Part shown: positions 1-10,625 of the stretch, one piece after another
How positions within the stretch are numbered: position 1 is the first letter of the stretch
How the letters are laid out: the number at the start of each line of letters is the position of its first letter
DNA from: Topomyia yanbarensis
Lineage: Eukaryota; Arthropoda; Insecta; Diptera; Culicidae
Assembly (NCBI RefSeq): GCF_030247195.1
Contig: NC_080671.1
Span: 8,385,343-8,449,342, forward strand
Direction of reading: 5' to 3'
Length of the DNA stretch: 64,000 nucleotides
Notes under the pieces: generated by a model
Told to the model about the DNA's origin: nothing
The model's database searches: none
What the model saw: the letters and a program-made list of their open reading frames with translations, nothing else
Position numbers and translations under genes: made by a program

Positions 1-106
1 GCAAGAGAAGCGGATATGCTCAACATATGTTGTACAACGTCGAAATTTTTTGAGCGCACGTGGATCTCTGCCCGATAGTAGTTTGAATCTACTTCGGTAA
101 TACCAT

Positions 107-202
107 GTTCACACTACAGAGTTAAAACATGTTATAATAATTAGCAACAAGAAAAATGTCATCAAGATAGCGTTAAAACACGCTTTAACTCGTAGTGTGA
201 AC
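107..202. mobile_element. very short palindromic MITE-like element
   Basis: The left end reads GTTCACACTAC and the right end is its reverse complement. After a one-to-two base shift the match continues through the GAGTTAAA that follows. The unit is about 96 bp with almost no interior. It looks like a tiny inverted-repeat element, but I could not define a target duplication. Confidence 0.5.
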
Positions 203-490
203 GTAGTATAAGTTTATGATGCTGAAGAAGTTTTTTCGATGATTGGAATGTGCCAAACTTTTTTTTCAGTCTATTGATTTGGCAATCTCTAGGTGACTTG
301 TTGGTACCTGTACTAGAAAAGAAGACGTTTCGTAATATCATTCCACGGTCCAATGTAAGCATTCATGTAGTCGAGCTTAACATCCCGCCGTGGGCAGCTG
401 TCATAGCCACAGTTCCGCTATATGTAATATGTCTCTTTATCATTACTTCATGCGGGTACTGCACGTTGTATTTTTTTCCAATTCGTTTAT
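203..490. other. no gene seen
   Basis: AT-rich sequence between the small palindrome and the minus-strand ORF1-like relic. Only short chance open frames are present. Confidence 0.4.
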
Positions 491-1483
491 TTATTTTGAG
501 CCTGTTAGATCCCGTGCGCGCAACTTGCTATTGCGAGCGTAGATCTTTTTTCGCGTCGGGAAGATGTTCCTTCTTTCGTCAACTTCAGGGTTATCCACGT
601 CTCTCTCGTTGTCGTTTACGTCCGCATCATTATCTTGATTACTGCCATGATACTCGCGATCAGATGTTCTTCCTGGCTTCTTGCCCTTGTGGGTCACGAA
701 TGTGAATTGTTACGTTCGAATTACTTAACGCAGCGTTTGCAGTTGATATTGTTGCCTTTACTTCAGCCACAAATTTGGCAACCGATTGTGGTTCAGGTAA
801 AGATATTGGGGCTTGGGTGTTGGCATTTTTTTCTGCAACTGAGCTTTCCTTAGCAGTTTCTGGGCATGGTTGTCCGTAGTGCGCCGTTTGTTCGCAGAAT
901 TGGCAAGTTTTAGTTTGTCCTTGATATGTACAAAGAGTTCGCTGTGTAATGGTATCACCCCCTTCTGTTTTGTACTGCAGGGTAAGGTAAGAGGGAATGG
1001 GTTGGTCTACCCGCATTCTCACCACAAAGACACCATTTGAAATACCTGGGAAGTAGTTTCTCCATCTGTCCTCCGTAATAGATTCCACTGCTCCGAAATA
1101 CGACATAAATCTTTTAATTGCCACTTTGCAAGTAAGTGGAGATAAATCGTGATTTCAGCGTTGTCACAAACAAGCACGTGTTTGAAGTTGTTCTGCAAAA
1201 TGAATCTTTTCGCCTAGGCGAATTTGTTGAAAATTATCAGCACCGCATGCCTGACGTGCTCAAGCTGTATGGAGGTGACTTCCGAAAACCGAAGCTGCAT
1301 TTTCACCTTCAGCAGATGTTGCACATCACGAATACTTGGTCTTATGCGAAAAGACCTGAAGTCAATCGCCACTGTGTTAGGCCGAATAATCACGTTTTGT
1401 TGATGAGACTCAGTCATCTTGAAAAATCACCCAAGAATACAAATAACGGTATCCTTTGTTCTTCAAACAATGCACACAAGTAA
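491..1483 (-). pseudogene. non-LTR retrotransposon ORF1-like relic with a CCHC knuckle
   Basis: Read on the minus strand, a broken frame starts near 1480 with a segment containing SIQLEHVRHAVLI. A frame change leads to 1124-660, which contains RWRNYFPGISNGVFVVRM and then the zinc knuckle CQFCEQTAHYGQPC (CX2CX4HX4C). A further frame change leads to an acidic, D/N-rich tail down to about 491. This order of basic region, knuckle and acidic tail is typical of a nucleic-acid-binding ORF1 of mosquito retroelements. The clade is not certain. Related fragments lie at 4577-4860, 16650-16930, 33230-33565 and 51985-52345, all without an identifiable ORF2. At least two frameshifts make it non-functional. 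Confidence 0.6.
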
Positions 1484-1737
1484 CTGTTTTTTTCGTTCGC
1501 TTTGCACTGGCTCGGACAGAAGCAGGAGCACACTGAATATCGTGACCGATGTGTTTGATGGTTACAAATAGACTGCTGCACGTTGTTGATGCTGTAGTTG
1601 AAGAATCGGCCTTTTACCATCGAAACACACATCTTACTAATTGCTCTCGTCCAAAATTCAGTCGAACAACGAGAAGCCAAGGTTCAGCTTGGGGCCTTTT
1701 TTGTAGTTTGTGATTTTGTCGATTGTTCCGATCCGTT

Positions 1738-1937
1738 TTGCCTTTCCGATATAAAGAAAGGCTATGCAATCACTCCAAAAATCAATTTTTCAACAGAGGC
1801 CCGGAGGGCCGAGTTTCATATACCATTCGATTCAACTCGTGGAGATCGCCAAATGTCTGTGAACGGTGTAACCCATAAGACGTTATTGAATTTTTTATTG
1901 ACTTCCGGTTCCAGAGTTACGGGTTGAAGAGTGCGGT
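1738..1937 (+). repeat. 5'-end fragment of the CCCGGAGGGCCGAG repeat family
   Basis: Starts with a GCCTTTC...GAAAGGC palindrome, then carries the GGCCCGGAGGGCCGAG block and the 'gacttccggttcc...gttacggg' block also found in the long copies at 34775-36295 and 49496-50905. The interior between the two blocks is shorter than in those copies and has no microsatellite. Confidence 0.75.
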
Positions 1938-4576
1938 CACACAGCAAATTCCCAAACAACGGACAAGCCTCTTTGCAAGCCTGCTAATATGAGTGAGTTT
2001 GTTTTATCCAAGACCTCATCCATGCCAGTTGAAGGTATAATCGTTTGGAAAATACCCATGAAACCTAGTCGCCAAGCGCTCTTTACTGAGGTCTCCGCCT
2101 CGTAGAAATTTAGAATTACAATATCTAACAGATTTTGTTGTTGTCAGCCTTAGCCTTTTGAATAAACCACTCAATTGCTGTACCAGTATTGAGCTCTACT
2201 GTGTTCCTGCTCCTAAGTCCCAAAAAATCACAAAACAGGATTATCTTTTTTGTTTCTAAAGACGTACGCACCACACTACTTTTTATTGTTTTAAGATTGT
2301 CATGTTTCATCGGCATAAGAAAACGAAATAATATTGAACAACAGAAAAATATTTATTTCAATTAAATATTAGCTACACCACATGCTAACTCCAAAGGTCT
2401 TTCATAAAGCGAAATTTGTTTGTTATTTTGAGCTACGCATCGGATTACTTTCGGAACAGATAGCGCAAAACAGCACACGGTAAACAGCTTTGCCAAATGA
2501 AAACTACTGCTGGAAATATGGCCTCCATAAATAGCGAGATGTGAGAGGATTGAGTCATATTTCCGCTGCAAAGTATGTGTACATATACGGTCATACCAGC
2601 ACCCCGTAGGGGTCCGAGCTATTGAGCAAGCCGTTTCCTTGGAAATTACACTTCCTAAACGGACGCACGCATGTGCTGCGAATGGAATCACCTGATAGTA
2701 GGTAGCACAGCACAGCATCCTCGCTCTTTAATGGATAAAATTGGTTTTCCGATTTCGCACATCCGTTGTTCTTCATAGGATAGTTAGCAGTAATGAGTGG
2801 TTGGCCGGTATTAATGTCCCGTCGCTCGCTCAACGTTGAAAATAACCATATAATGGTTTGTTTGTTTGTTGGTCGGTGGCTTGGTTGGGTGGTCGGCCTC
2901 CTACGTTAATTGATTCGCATGCATCACTGGCTGCATAGGAGAGCATCGAGGTTATGTTTCACTTTGCACTGGCAGGCTGCTATGATAATTTTCGTTTATG
3001 TGAGTAGGAAAGCATCCCATGCTTATATTATCCGGTTAAGATATAGCGTACGTGTCCACAAATAGTTTGAGAATAAATTTTCGATCCAATATAATTGATA
3101 GCACTGTTCAACACAGGATTTCTGATTGAAACATCATCGAATTTCACGAGGTTTGGGATTTTTCACAATCGACGGTTTGTGAAAAATGACATGGAACTTC
3201 ACAGCTTAAGACCATTTCTATGTCTAAAACCGTAATATCTTTCTCCGTATCAAATAATCATCTCCAGCTCGCTCGGTTCATGGTCGTTCTTCTTGAACCT
3301 GTCGGATTAAACGGATTGCAATTTGAGATTCACACACCGTCTCCACGTTTCTGATTCCTTCTAGGACCCTGCCGTAGATGGTTCGATACACCATCCATTC
3401 GAAAACACTAAAAATAACTGATTAAATGGGCGTTTGAGTAGTGTTCAGGAAACCGTTTGCGATTTAGCTGAACATGTTGAAGATTGTAGGTTAGATTTAG
3501 GAGCAGTAGATAAAATTTCATAGCAGTTTTCACGTATTCTTTGCCATGGTGTTTTGTCCGATTTAAGCAGTGGTATGCAGGAATCAGTTCTTGATGGGTG
3601 AAAATACCCGAAAATAAGTTTCTCCAAATATGAAGTGAAACGTTTTCTAGTTCTGGATATTGCAGCCAGAGCCATAGCGTGCGGTTGACCCCCGCCAAGG
3701 AGGCCATGCTTAGGGGCGCTGAAATCGTGATCTATTTTGTAAAATAAGTAAGGATAAGCTATTAGAGGAGTGCCATTTTCAAGTGCACACTAAATTATTG
3801 TTCGAAAATCGAACTGACAAAGAAAGCCAATGTAAACACCAAAGTAGTGCACAACTGACACCCTACCAAAGGCGCTAAAAGATTACGCTACGCTGAAGTT
3901 TTCTCGATGCCAGCAAGAGTTCCACAATATCACAAAGTTGCCAGTGATCAACGAGTTTTGCACTAAGTTGAATCTCTGGTTGACATGACATGAGACTTTT
4001 GGAGTTCCTAAAAGCGTTGGAAATTTCCTGTTTTATCTCCAATTACTAATACCAGCTTCCTCTAGCTGGTATATTTGACGACCTCTTAAGAGAAAAATTG
4101 AAAACTTTATAAGTAATCTCACCTGCCTATAATTTTCGGAGCAGTAACAGATGCTTCCACATGGAGATAATCAGAGTCACACTCCTGAGTCAAGCGAGCA
4201 AAATGATTTGTGGTCGTGAGCGGCGTAGCTATTTTTAGTATTTCTGTAAAAGAGCATTTTCAAAGGGAAGCTTTTTACACGCGGGGAACAGTTATGTGGC
4301 CTCTCCTGCCAAAAGTTACCTGACACGAATTTTGAGAGCACACAAAATTTTGTCACGTTCGGTGCGATTACCATTCAAACTCTTTTCTCATCGGAGTAAA
4401 GGGTCCTTGAAACAATCAGTAGATCCACGCATGACAAACTTGAATCGGTAACTATACTGTCGATTTCAACTTTGCGAGCGGGCATGTAGACGTGATAGAC
4501 CTTAATAAAAGACAAAATATAGTAATTCTGAGCTTATCTGGGCAATATATCTGTTACCGCTGAACAAGTCGTAGTT
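1938..4576. other. no recognisable gene
   Basis: About 2.6 kb with only short, unsupported open frames on both strands (for example 2125-2316, 2362-2718 and 3408-3707, all minus). None shows a motif I recognise. Composition is AT-rich with low-complexity stretches such as the TTTG/GGTT-rich run near 2855-2900. It may hold decayed transposon or intergenic DNA. Confidence 0.4.
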
Positions 4577-4860
4577 TAGATTGTCTTACAGACTCTTAAC
4601 TTCATATTCACTGCGGCATATTCGCTAACAATGCTGCTAGCGTAGACAAATGATGCATGGGGCGCAAAACTGAAGCTTCGCCAAGGGCGCCAGAAGACTA
4701 CGCTACGGCTCCGATTGCAGCATGTATTAAGCAATTGGCTCATGTGGGTGCCCGGTGCTATGTCGTCCAGTCGTACCTCTTTATTGTAATCTTCCATATA
4801 CACAGGAATCTTACTGTTACCACTTCCAATATTGTGTTTTCGGTTGCTTTGCAAAATATA
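4577..4860 (-). pseudogene. ORF1-like relic, N-terminal part
   Basis: The minus-strand frame contains KIPVYMEDYNKEVRLDDIAPGTHMSQ, which parallels VKVKIPIYMEDNEVDVKL at 16650-16930. The 'VYMED...DLxPxT' pattern is the recurring N-terminal region of the ORF1 family seen at 491-1483. The rest of the frame drifts off the pattern, and no ORF2 follows it on this strand. Confidence 0.5.
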
Positions 4861-5028
4861 ACTTTCTGCTTGGATTGTTAAATAATATCAGTACTCAATT
4901 GCGCAAGTGATGGAACTGGATGAAGACAGCTTCGGTAAGCATACACTCCATTTACAACTGCAGTGAAATTTACACTTCGCGAATACCCGATCGAATAGCG
5001 CACAAGTTGAAGTCCCCTAGGCCTTCTC

Positions 5029-5545
5029 AAGCTCAAGCAATCTAGCTTGGATGTATTCCTAGATGTTGAGGATGCTTTAGACAATGTGTCCTTCCAGTCT
5101 ATTCTGGAAGCGACGTGCGGTCATGAAGTCTCTACATGTATCTTGGGTTGGATAAACACATTGATTAGTTACCGCATTATTTACTCGTCACTGTGACAGG
5201 CTGAGATGTGAAACTTAAGTATTTGCGGATGTCCTCACGGCGTACCTTTGCTATGAAGTCTGGTTACCGATGGCTTGTTGAGGAAACTCAATGAGCTTGG
5301 GTTTTCAACCTACGGGTTTGCTGACGATTACCAAATACTAATTACTGGACTTTGCATCGGACAATCTTTGACTTTAATGCAAGAAGCATTAGGAGCAGTG
5401 GTGTCGACAAGTTAAATTATCAGTTAACTCAAACAAAACTTCAATGGTTCTTTTCACGAAGAAGCGAGGTTCGTCCCTTGCACTTCCTTGATTCTGAGCT
5501 ACTGTGTGCAGATCAAGTCAAATACGGTGGACTCATCGACTTCAA
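5029..5545 (+). pseudogene. decayed LOA-like LINE: reverse transcriptase part
   Basis: Base-level similarity to the better copy at about 27020-27550. Readable pieces include DVFLDVEDALDNVSFQSILEA (motif A region, with the usual FD pair altered to LD), LLRKLNELGFSTYGFADDYQI (motif C FADD kept) and a degraded NKTSMVLFT segment. In-frame stops and frame changes are present. The copy stops near 5545 where an unrelated repeat begins. It resumes at about 8460 with RNase H sequence, so roughly 400 bp of element are missing at the junction. Confidence 0.75.
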
Positions 5546-5835
5546 CACTGAAAAAATCGATTTCAAAATTTTTAAGCCCATTTACAAAAAAAACATTTTT
5601 GATTTGGATGAAATTTGGTTCCAAGATAGGTAATTATGTTCCCTACCTACAGTCAAAAATTCAAGTTGGGAACTTTCAAGGAAAAAAGTTAAACTTTCCC
5701 TTATCCAAACTGATTTTGTTGGTGTATTTTTATAGAAATTAAACCAATGAAAGTCATAGTCATCTCAGAATCCAATTTCTCAACTGCTAGTTGCCTGATA
5801 CATGCGAAAAGTATCAGTAACGAATTTGGTATATA
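5545..5835 (-). repeat. inverted copy of a dispersed repeat
   Basis: Reverse-complement match to the 7495-7815 part of the repeat copy at 7495-8070; a further copy is at 38272-38785. Shared landmarks are 'ggtaggtagggaacataatta', 'cattggtttaatttctataaaaa' and 'gtatcaggcaactagcagttgg' in the other orientation. No coding potential. Confidence 0.7.
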
Positions 5836-6099
5836 TTCGTAACAAACTTGAATGAGGGCAAAGATAAGCCATTTAACAGCATTGACACATGCGAGATTTA
5901 ACTAAATACCACTTGGTCTATGTATCCGCCCGGGAAGTAGAGATTGATGGTGTAGTATCCAACAGGGGCCTTAATTATGAAGTATCGCTATTATGAAAAT
6001 TCTAGTTCGCAAGCAATGGCATTCAGGTAAAATCAAGGAGTATTTGAAAATAACTTATTTTCCATTAGCCTCCTTTCGAAGCTTTCACCGAATCTGCTC

Positions 6100-7500
6100 T
6101 TCCAAAGCTTGATCTTTTTGTGCCGCGAGGCATGAACTGCCAATTGGGCCTATAACAACTTATTGCAGAAACAAGGCACGCTGTGGGGAATCATGAACAG
6201 TTTTCCTACTGTGGAGAGACTCCGCATGATCTCTCGACATATCCCACATATAAATTATGTGGGGACAAAATGAAACAATATTTTAAGGAAATCTCCGATA
6301 AGGAATGCAAAAGAGTGCTACGCCACCGACAACGACTAATTTCTATGTTTCCTTGTACACTAAAGAGCAAGAGTCTGACCATCCCATTGTAGGAACATCT
6401 TCTAATGTGCCTTCCGAATTTCCGAAAGAGGAAAATCAGTTTTCTCTCCTAAGCTTCCTCGAAAAGGCCTGAGAGTGCCCCTTGAAGGGTGCTGTTACAA
6501 AACCGAAGTAATTGGTTTCTGGTCTCGGTAATCTTAAAAACTAGCAGGAATTTCCACATGGGACATCCCCATAGTTTGGTCACTACATTTTCCCCCAGGT
6601 TTTACACAATGCATTTGCACTACGATTAAAGGTCATACGAAACGAGTACCCGACGCGAACAACCGTGAACAGTCTCCTACTTCGTGGTGGTCACAGACGG
6701 AAGGGACTTTTGAACGTCCAATCGCCTGAATTTTTCACGCGGCGTTATAAATGCAAATGAAAAACGCGATTATTGGCACCGGTCCGTCGACCGATTAGCG
6801 GACGGATCATCAGAGAAACAATGTTTCGTCTGGTGGCTAGGGCCTACATTGTGTATACGATTCATCCTGAGACTGGAATACACGAAATGTTTGTCATATG
6901 ATGACAGCTATGCTTCGCTTTTATGCTAATTATTAATCATAAAAGAGGTTGTTCTGCCAACATTCTTCCCACAAAACTGATGGTTTTTTTTACCTATAAA
7001 CGACCATTCCCACAACGATTCAGTTACAGGAGGCTCTCTGTTTGATGGAGCATGGAAAGCACTCTTTGTATCTCCTGGAGAAAACATGGGAGTTGTTGAG
7101 TACTTTATCTGAAAAATCATCGCAGATTACCTTAGTTTGAGTTCTTTCGCAGTGCTCCATTCCGGGTAATGAGAAGGTGGACAGTTGGATTAGAATGATA
7201 ATGAGAAGATGGACATTTTGGCAGTTGAAGGTAATATTTCTGAAAGATCGCGTAGCTTTAACGAGTGTTTAAGTATTTCTTCTCAGAGGACGATGACTTA
7301 ATTCGGGTGATATCTCGGGTCATGTAGAATCATTATACGTAGAATGCCCATCTCCGTCGTATTGGGGTCGTCGTGAGCGGTCTCTGCGCTTGTGGTCGCA
7401 ATATTAAACATGTTGTCTGGTCGTGCACTAAGTGTTCTAATACCAGATCTCCGTTAAACGAATCCCTTCGACCTCGTTCTAGTCCAGTCCGAGATGCTAT
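6100..7500 (+). pseudogene. decayed I-clade LINE copy (ORF1 knuckles to ORF2 C-terminus)
   Basis: Collinear with the intact element at 59572-64000 but with large deletions. 6100-6545 matches the zinc-knuckle part of ORF1 (FSYCGETPHDLSTYPTYKL parallels the third knuckle). 6600-6900 matches the ORF2 linker, including 'aaaaacgcgattattggc'. 6900-7130 matches the RNase H end, including 'gagtactttatctga', which is the last sequence visible at the window edge near 64000. 7130-7500 continues into a C-terminal domain with CGRNIKHVVWSCTK. This copy shows what the truncated element at the right edge would encode next. Confidence 0.75.
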
Positions 7501-8070
7501 ATCAAATTCATTACTGATACTTTTTGCATGTATCAGGCAACTAGCAGTTGGGAAATTGTATTCTGAGAAGATTATGACTTTCATTGGTTTAATTTCTATA
7601 AAAATACGCTGAAAAAAAATCAGTTTGGGCAAGGAAGTTTTTTTCAAAGAACTTTTTTTCCTTGAAAATGCCCAACCTGAATTTTTAAGGGTAGGTAGGG
7701 AACATAATTATCTATCTTGGAACAAAATTTCATCCAAATTAAAGATAGGTTTTTTTGAAAATCGACCTGAAATTTTTAAAATCGACTTTTTTAGTGTAGA
7801 AGTCGATGAAGAATTTTTTTAATATTTTTATTCAAATATTTGACTAATTTTGTGCAAATCACTCCTACAACATTTTTTTGTAGGATTTGTCTTTTTTAGA
7901 CCATAGCCATTTGGAAAAATTGGCAAAAAAAAATTTGACTCTTTTCAAAAGAAAGTCTAAATCATTTTTGGAAAAACGAAGTATGCAAAGTTGCTTTTTG
8001 TGACAAAGTTCTCATGTACAGAAAGTTTCATAAAAATCTGAGAGGGTACTGCCAACATTTGTTCGATTTG
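7495..8070 (+). repeat. dispersed repeat copy
   Basis: Same orientation as 38272-38785 and inverted relative to 5545-5835. It runs from 'aaattcattactgatactttttgcatg' to 'tcatgtacagaaagtttcat'. Rich in A and T runs, with no credible ORF. Confidence 0.7.
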
Positions 8071-8459
8071 GCACGAAATTAGATTAAAAAAAAAACCCTT
8101 ATTCTCAGTATAGGAGAGCACTTATCTGCTTACTCGATGTTCGACTGGATACAAAATTCCGCCCACAGATCACTTTATTTTGCACGCACTAAGGACTTAC
8201 AAAACGCATAGCATCCGCCGTCCACTGAACAACCTGTCACGTCTTCCGAATGATACGCGTTGAAATTAATTAAATTAAATTTTTATATATTGTTCATCGG
8301 GAAGACTAATTTTGCACAATCTTTTCACGACAAAAATTAAGCAAATACACCAGAATAAAAGGAAAATTGAAAAAAAATACGTTTCGATTTTGTTGTTGAA
8401 AAAATTGACGGAAACGAAAACAATATCCGCGACCGGCGCGTATGCCTACTGCGATAAGA
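8071..8459. other. no gene seen
   Basis: AT-rich segment between the dispersed repeat and the RNase H part of the LOA-like relic. I see no feature in it. Confidence 0.4.
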
Positions 8460-8923
8460 ATCGCTACACGACTGTGGTCACAATTGATTACATGGGATGA
8501 AGATATATTGTTACTCCCAACGATATTACACTCACATGTAGTTTTCCTTACAGGACATTCCATGTGAAGATTCCCTCTCGTGAGCAGTGATTGTGTGGCT
8601 ATATGGAGAGACAACAACAAACGCAAGTGACCTGTTTCACAAACGGTTCATTAAGGCAGGGATGTGCTGGTGCTTGTGTCTACTGTCGTGAAATGAGATT
8701 GGAACAATGTCACTCACTAAGTAGATACTGTACTGTACTCCACGTAGAAATTCCGCGATGTTTTGCGGGGTACAATCGGCCCTTCAACAGAGCTTGTCCG
8801 GCAAAGTTATAAACTTCTGCTCCGATAGTCAGACAGGCCACTAACTCAGACAAATCACGGTCCAAGCAAGTGATCTCATGCCGAATCTAAATCGAAGAGT
8901 TAAGCGTTGTCAACACTATCTAC
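8460..8923 (+). pseudogene. decayed LOA-like LINE: RNase H part, left of the fold-back insertion
   Basis: Matches 27955-28415 of the better LOA-like copy. It retains the CFTNGSL equivalent of the RNase H YTDGS motif, GAC to AAC, so the first catalytic Asp is lost. It also retains 'tactgtcgtgaaatgaga' and 'ctgctccgatagtcag'. The reading frame is broken. It is cut exactly at 8923 by the fold-back element and resumes at 10376. Confidence 0.75.
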
Positions 8924-10375
8924 TGGGGCATTGCAAAAAAAAATTTTTTTTAATTCTCGAAGGCCCCCCTCTCATATTGTGACAAATGTCAAAGTAAGCT
9001 CAGATGCCAAATTTCACATCATTTGGACAATTTTAGACCCCCGCCCACTTCGCTTGAAATTTTTTGAAATTGGTGCTATGGGAAAATATGGAGGAAAAAT
9101 ACATTAAATGCTATAACTTTTGAAGTAGCAATCATAAAATTACAATTTATACCTCTTTTGAAAGGAAATAATCTTAGTATTTGAACGGAGATATTTTTGT
9201 TTCTAGGAAAATACGTGAAAGTTGGGTACTGGGTCATTTTTGCCCCAAAATCCCATATTTTTAATGATTTTTCTGCTCCGTGATGCAAATCATACATATT
9301 TTGTAGTTTTTCTAATGTGAAAAAATCTCAAAAATCGATCGGAGCCTTTTTGACCTTTGTTCGAATACGAGAAGTTGGGGTTAAATGGCCTTTTATCACT
9401 CATATTAAACTTCATCATTTTCACGTGCATATATCTCTATTATTCTTCACTCAATTTTCATAAACTATACCTTGTTGAACGTGCAAAATCCTTAAGATTA
9501 TAACAAAAATAGATTCGTTACCGGTAAAATTCAGGAACATCAAATTATCTGACATATAGTGTCGATTTCACATTTTTATCATAAAATCGCACATATTAAC
9601 TCCATTTAACAACAAAATTCTTATTTAATTTACTAATTTTAGTGTAAAATATGCTTAGGGATCACATGAGAAAAGTTTCATTCCTGGAAAAATAGGGGAA
9701 GTTGAGGTATTAGAACAAATAATGAAAAAAATGAGATTTGTAGAGTAAATATCAAAAAGTTTGATGCTTCTGAATTTTACCTTAAACGTTTTTATTTTTG
9801 TTTTATTCCACAGAATTTTACACGTTCAACAAGTTACATTCTATGAAAATTGATTGAAGAATAATAGAGATATATGCATGAGAAAATGATGAAATTTAAT
9901 ATGAATGACAAAAAGCCCTAGTTAGGGTTACCCTAACTTCTAGTATTCGAACTAAGGTCAAAAGGCTCCCGATCGATTTCTGAGATTTTTTCACATTAGA
10001 AAAACTACAAAATATGTAAGATTTGCATCACGGAGCAGAAAAATCATTAAAAATATGAGATTTTGGGGCTAAAATGGCCCAGTTCCCCACTTTCCCGTAT
10101 TTTCGTAGAAACAAAATTTTCTCCATTCAAATACTAAGATTATTTCCTTTCAAAAGAGTTATAAATTGTAATTTTCTGATTGCTACTTCAAAAGTTATGG
10201 CATTTAATGTATTTTTCCTCCATATTTTCCCATAGTACCAATTTCAAAAAATTTCAAGCGAAGTGGGCGGGGGTTCAAAATTGTCCAAATGATGTGAAAT
10301 TTGGCATCTGAGCTTACTTTGACATTTGTCACAATATGAGGGTTTAGAATTCAAAAAAAAAATTTGCGATGCCCT
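8924..10375. mobile_element. fold-back (long inverted-repeat) DNA element with 9-bp target duplication
   Basis: The left arm (about 8924-9550) and right arm (about 9755-10375) are near-identical reverse complements over more than 500 bp by eye, with only a roughly 200 bp loop. Matched landmarks include 'ccgcccacttcgcttg', 'ggaaaatatggagg' and 'gcagaaaaatcat'. The outer ends read TGGGGCATTGC and, reversed, AGGGCATCGC. A perfect 9-bp duplication, ACTATCTAC, flanks it at 8915-8923 and 10376-10384. The interrupted LINE sequence reads straight through if the element is removed. No transposase is encoded, so it is non-autonomous. A 9-bp duplication with long TIRs suggests a Mutator-like or fold-back origin; that assignment is inference. 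Confidence 0.85.
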
Positions 10376-10625
10376 ACTATCTACCTTGTCTGGGTTTCCG
10401 GACATTCCTGTATTACTGGAAATTAATGGGCTGCCGAATTGGCCAGGGCAGGATCACCTACATTTTTCAAAGCTCCACTGCGGCATGCTGACCAGGGCTT
10501 TAACCGTCCACTGCAAACTCAATTATCACATAGCAACTATTCAGCGCGCTGAGTCTTTCTCATGTGATCTTTGTGAATTCGACTTCGGAACCTCATACTG
10601 TATGCAACTGCCCAGTACTAACGGA
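10376..10625 (+). pseudogene. decayed LOA-like LINE: C-terminal part, right of the fold-back insertion
   Basis: Continues the copy broken at 8923. It contains VWVSGHSCITGN-like sequence ('tttccggacattcctgtattactgg'), then the C-terminal knuckle region 'tcatgtgatctttgtgaattcgac' (CDLC). It parallels 28430-28840 with an internal deletion. Confidence 0.75.
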
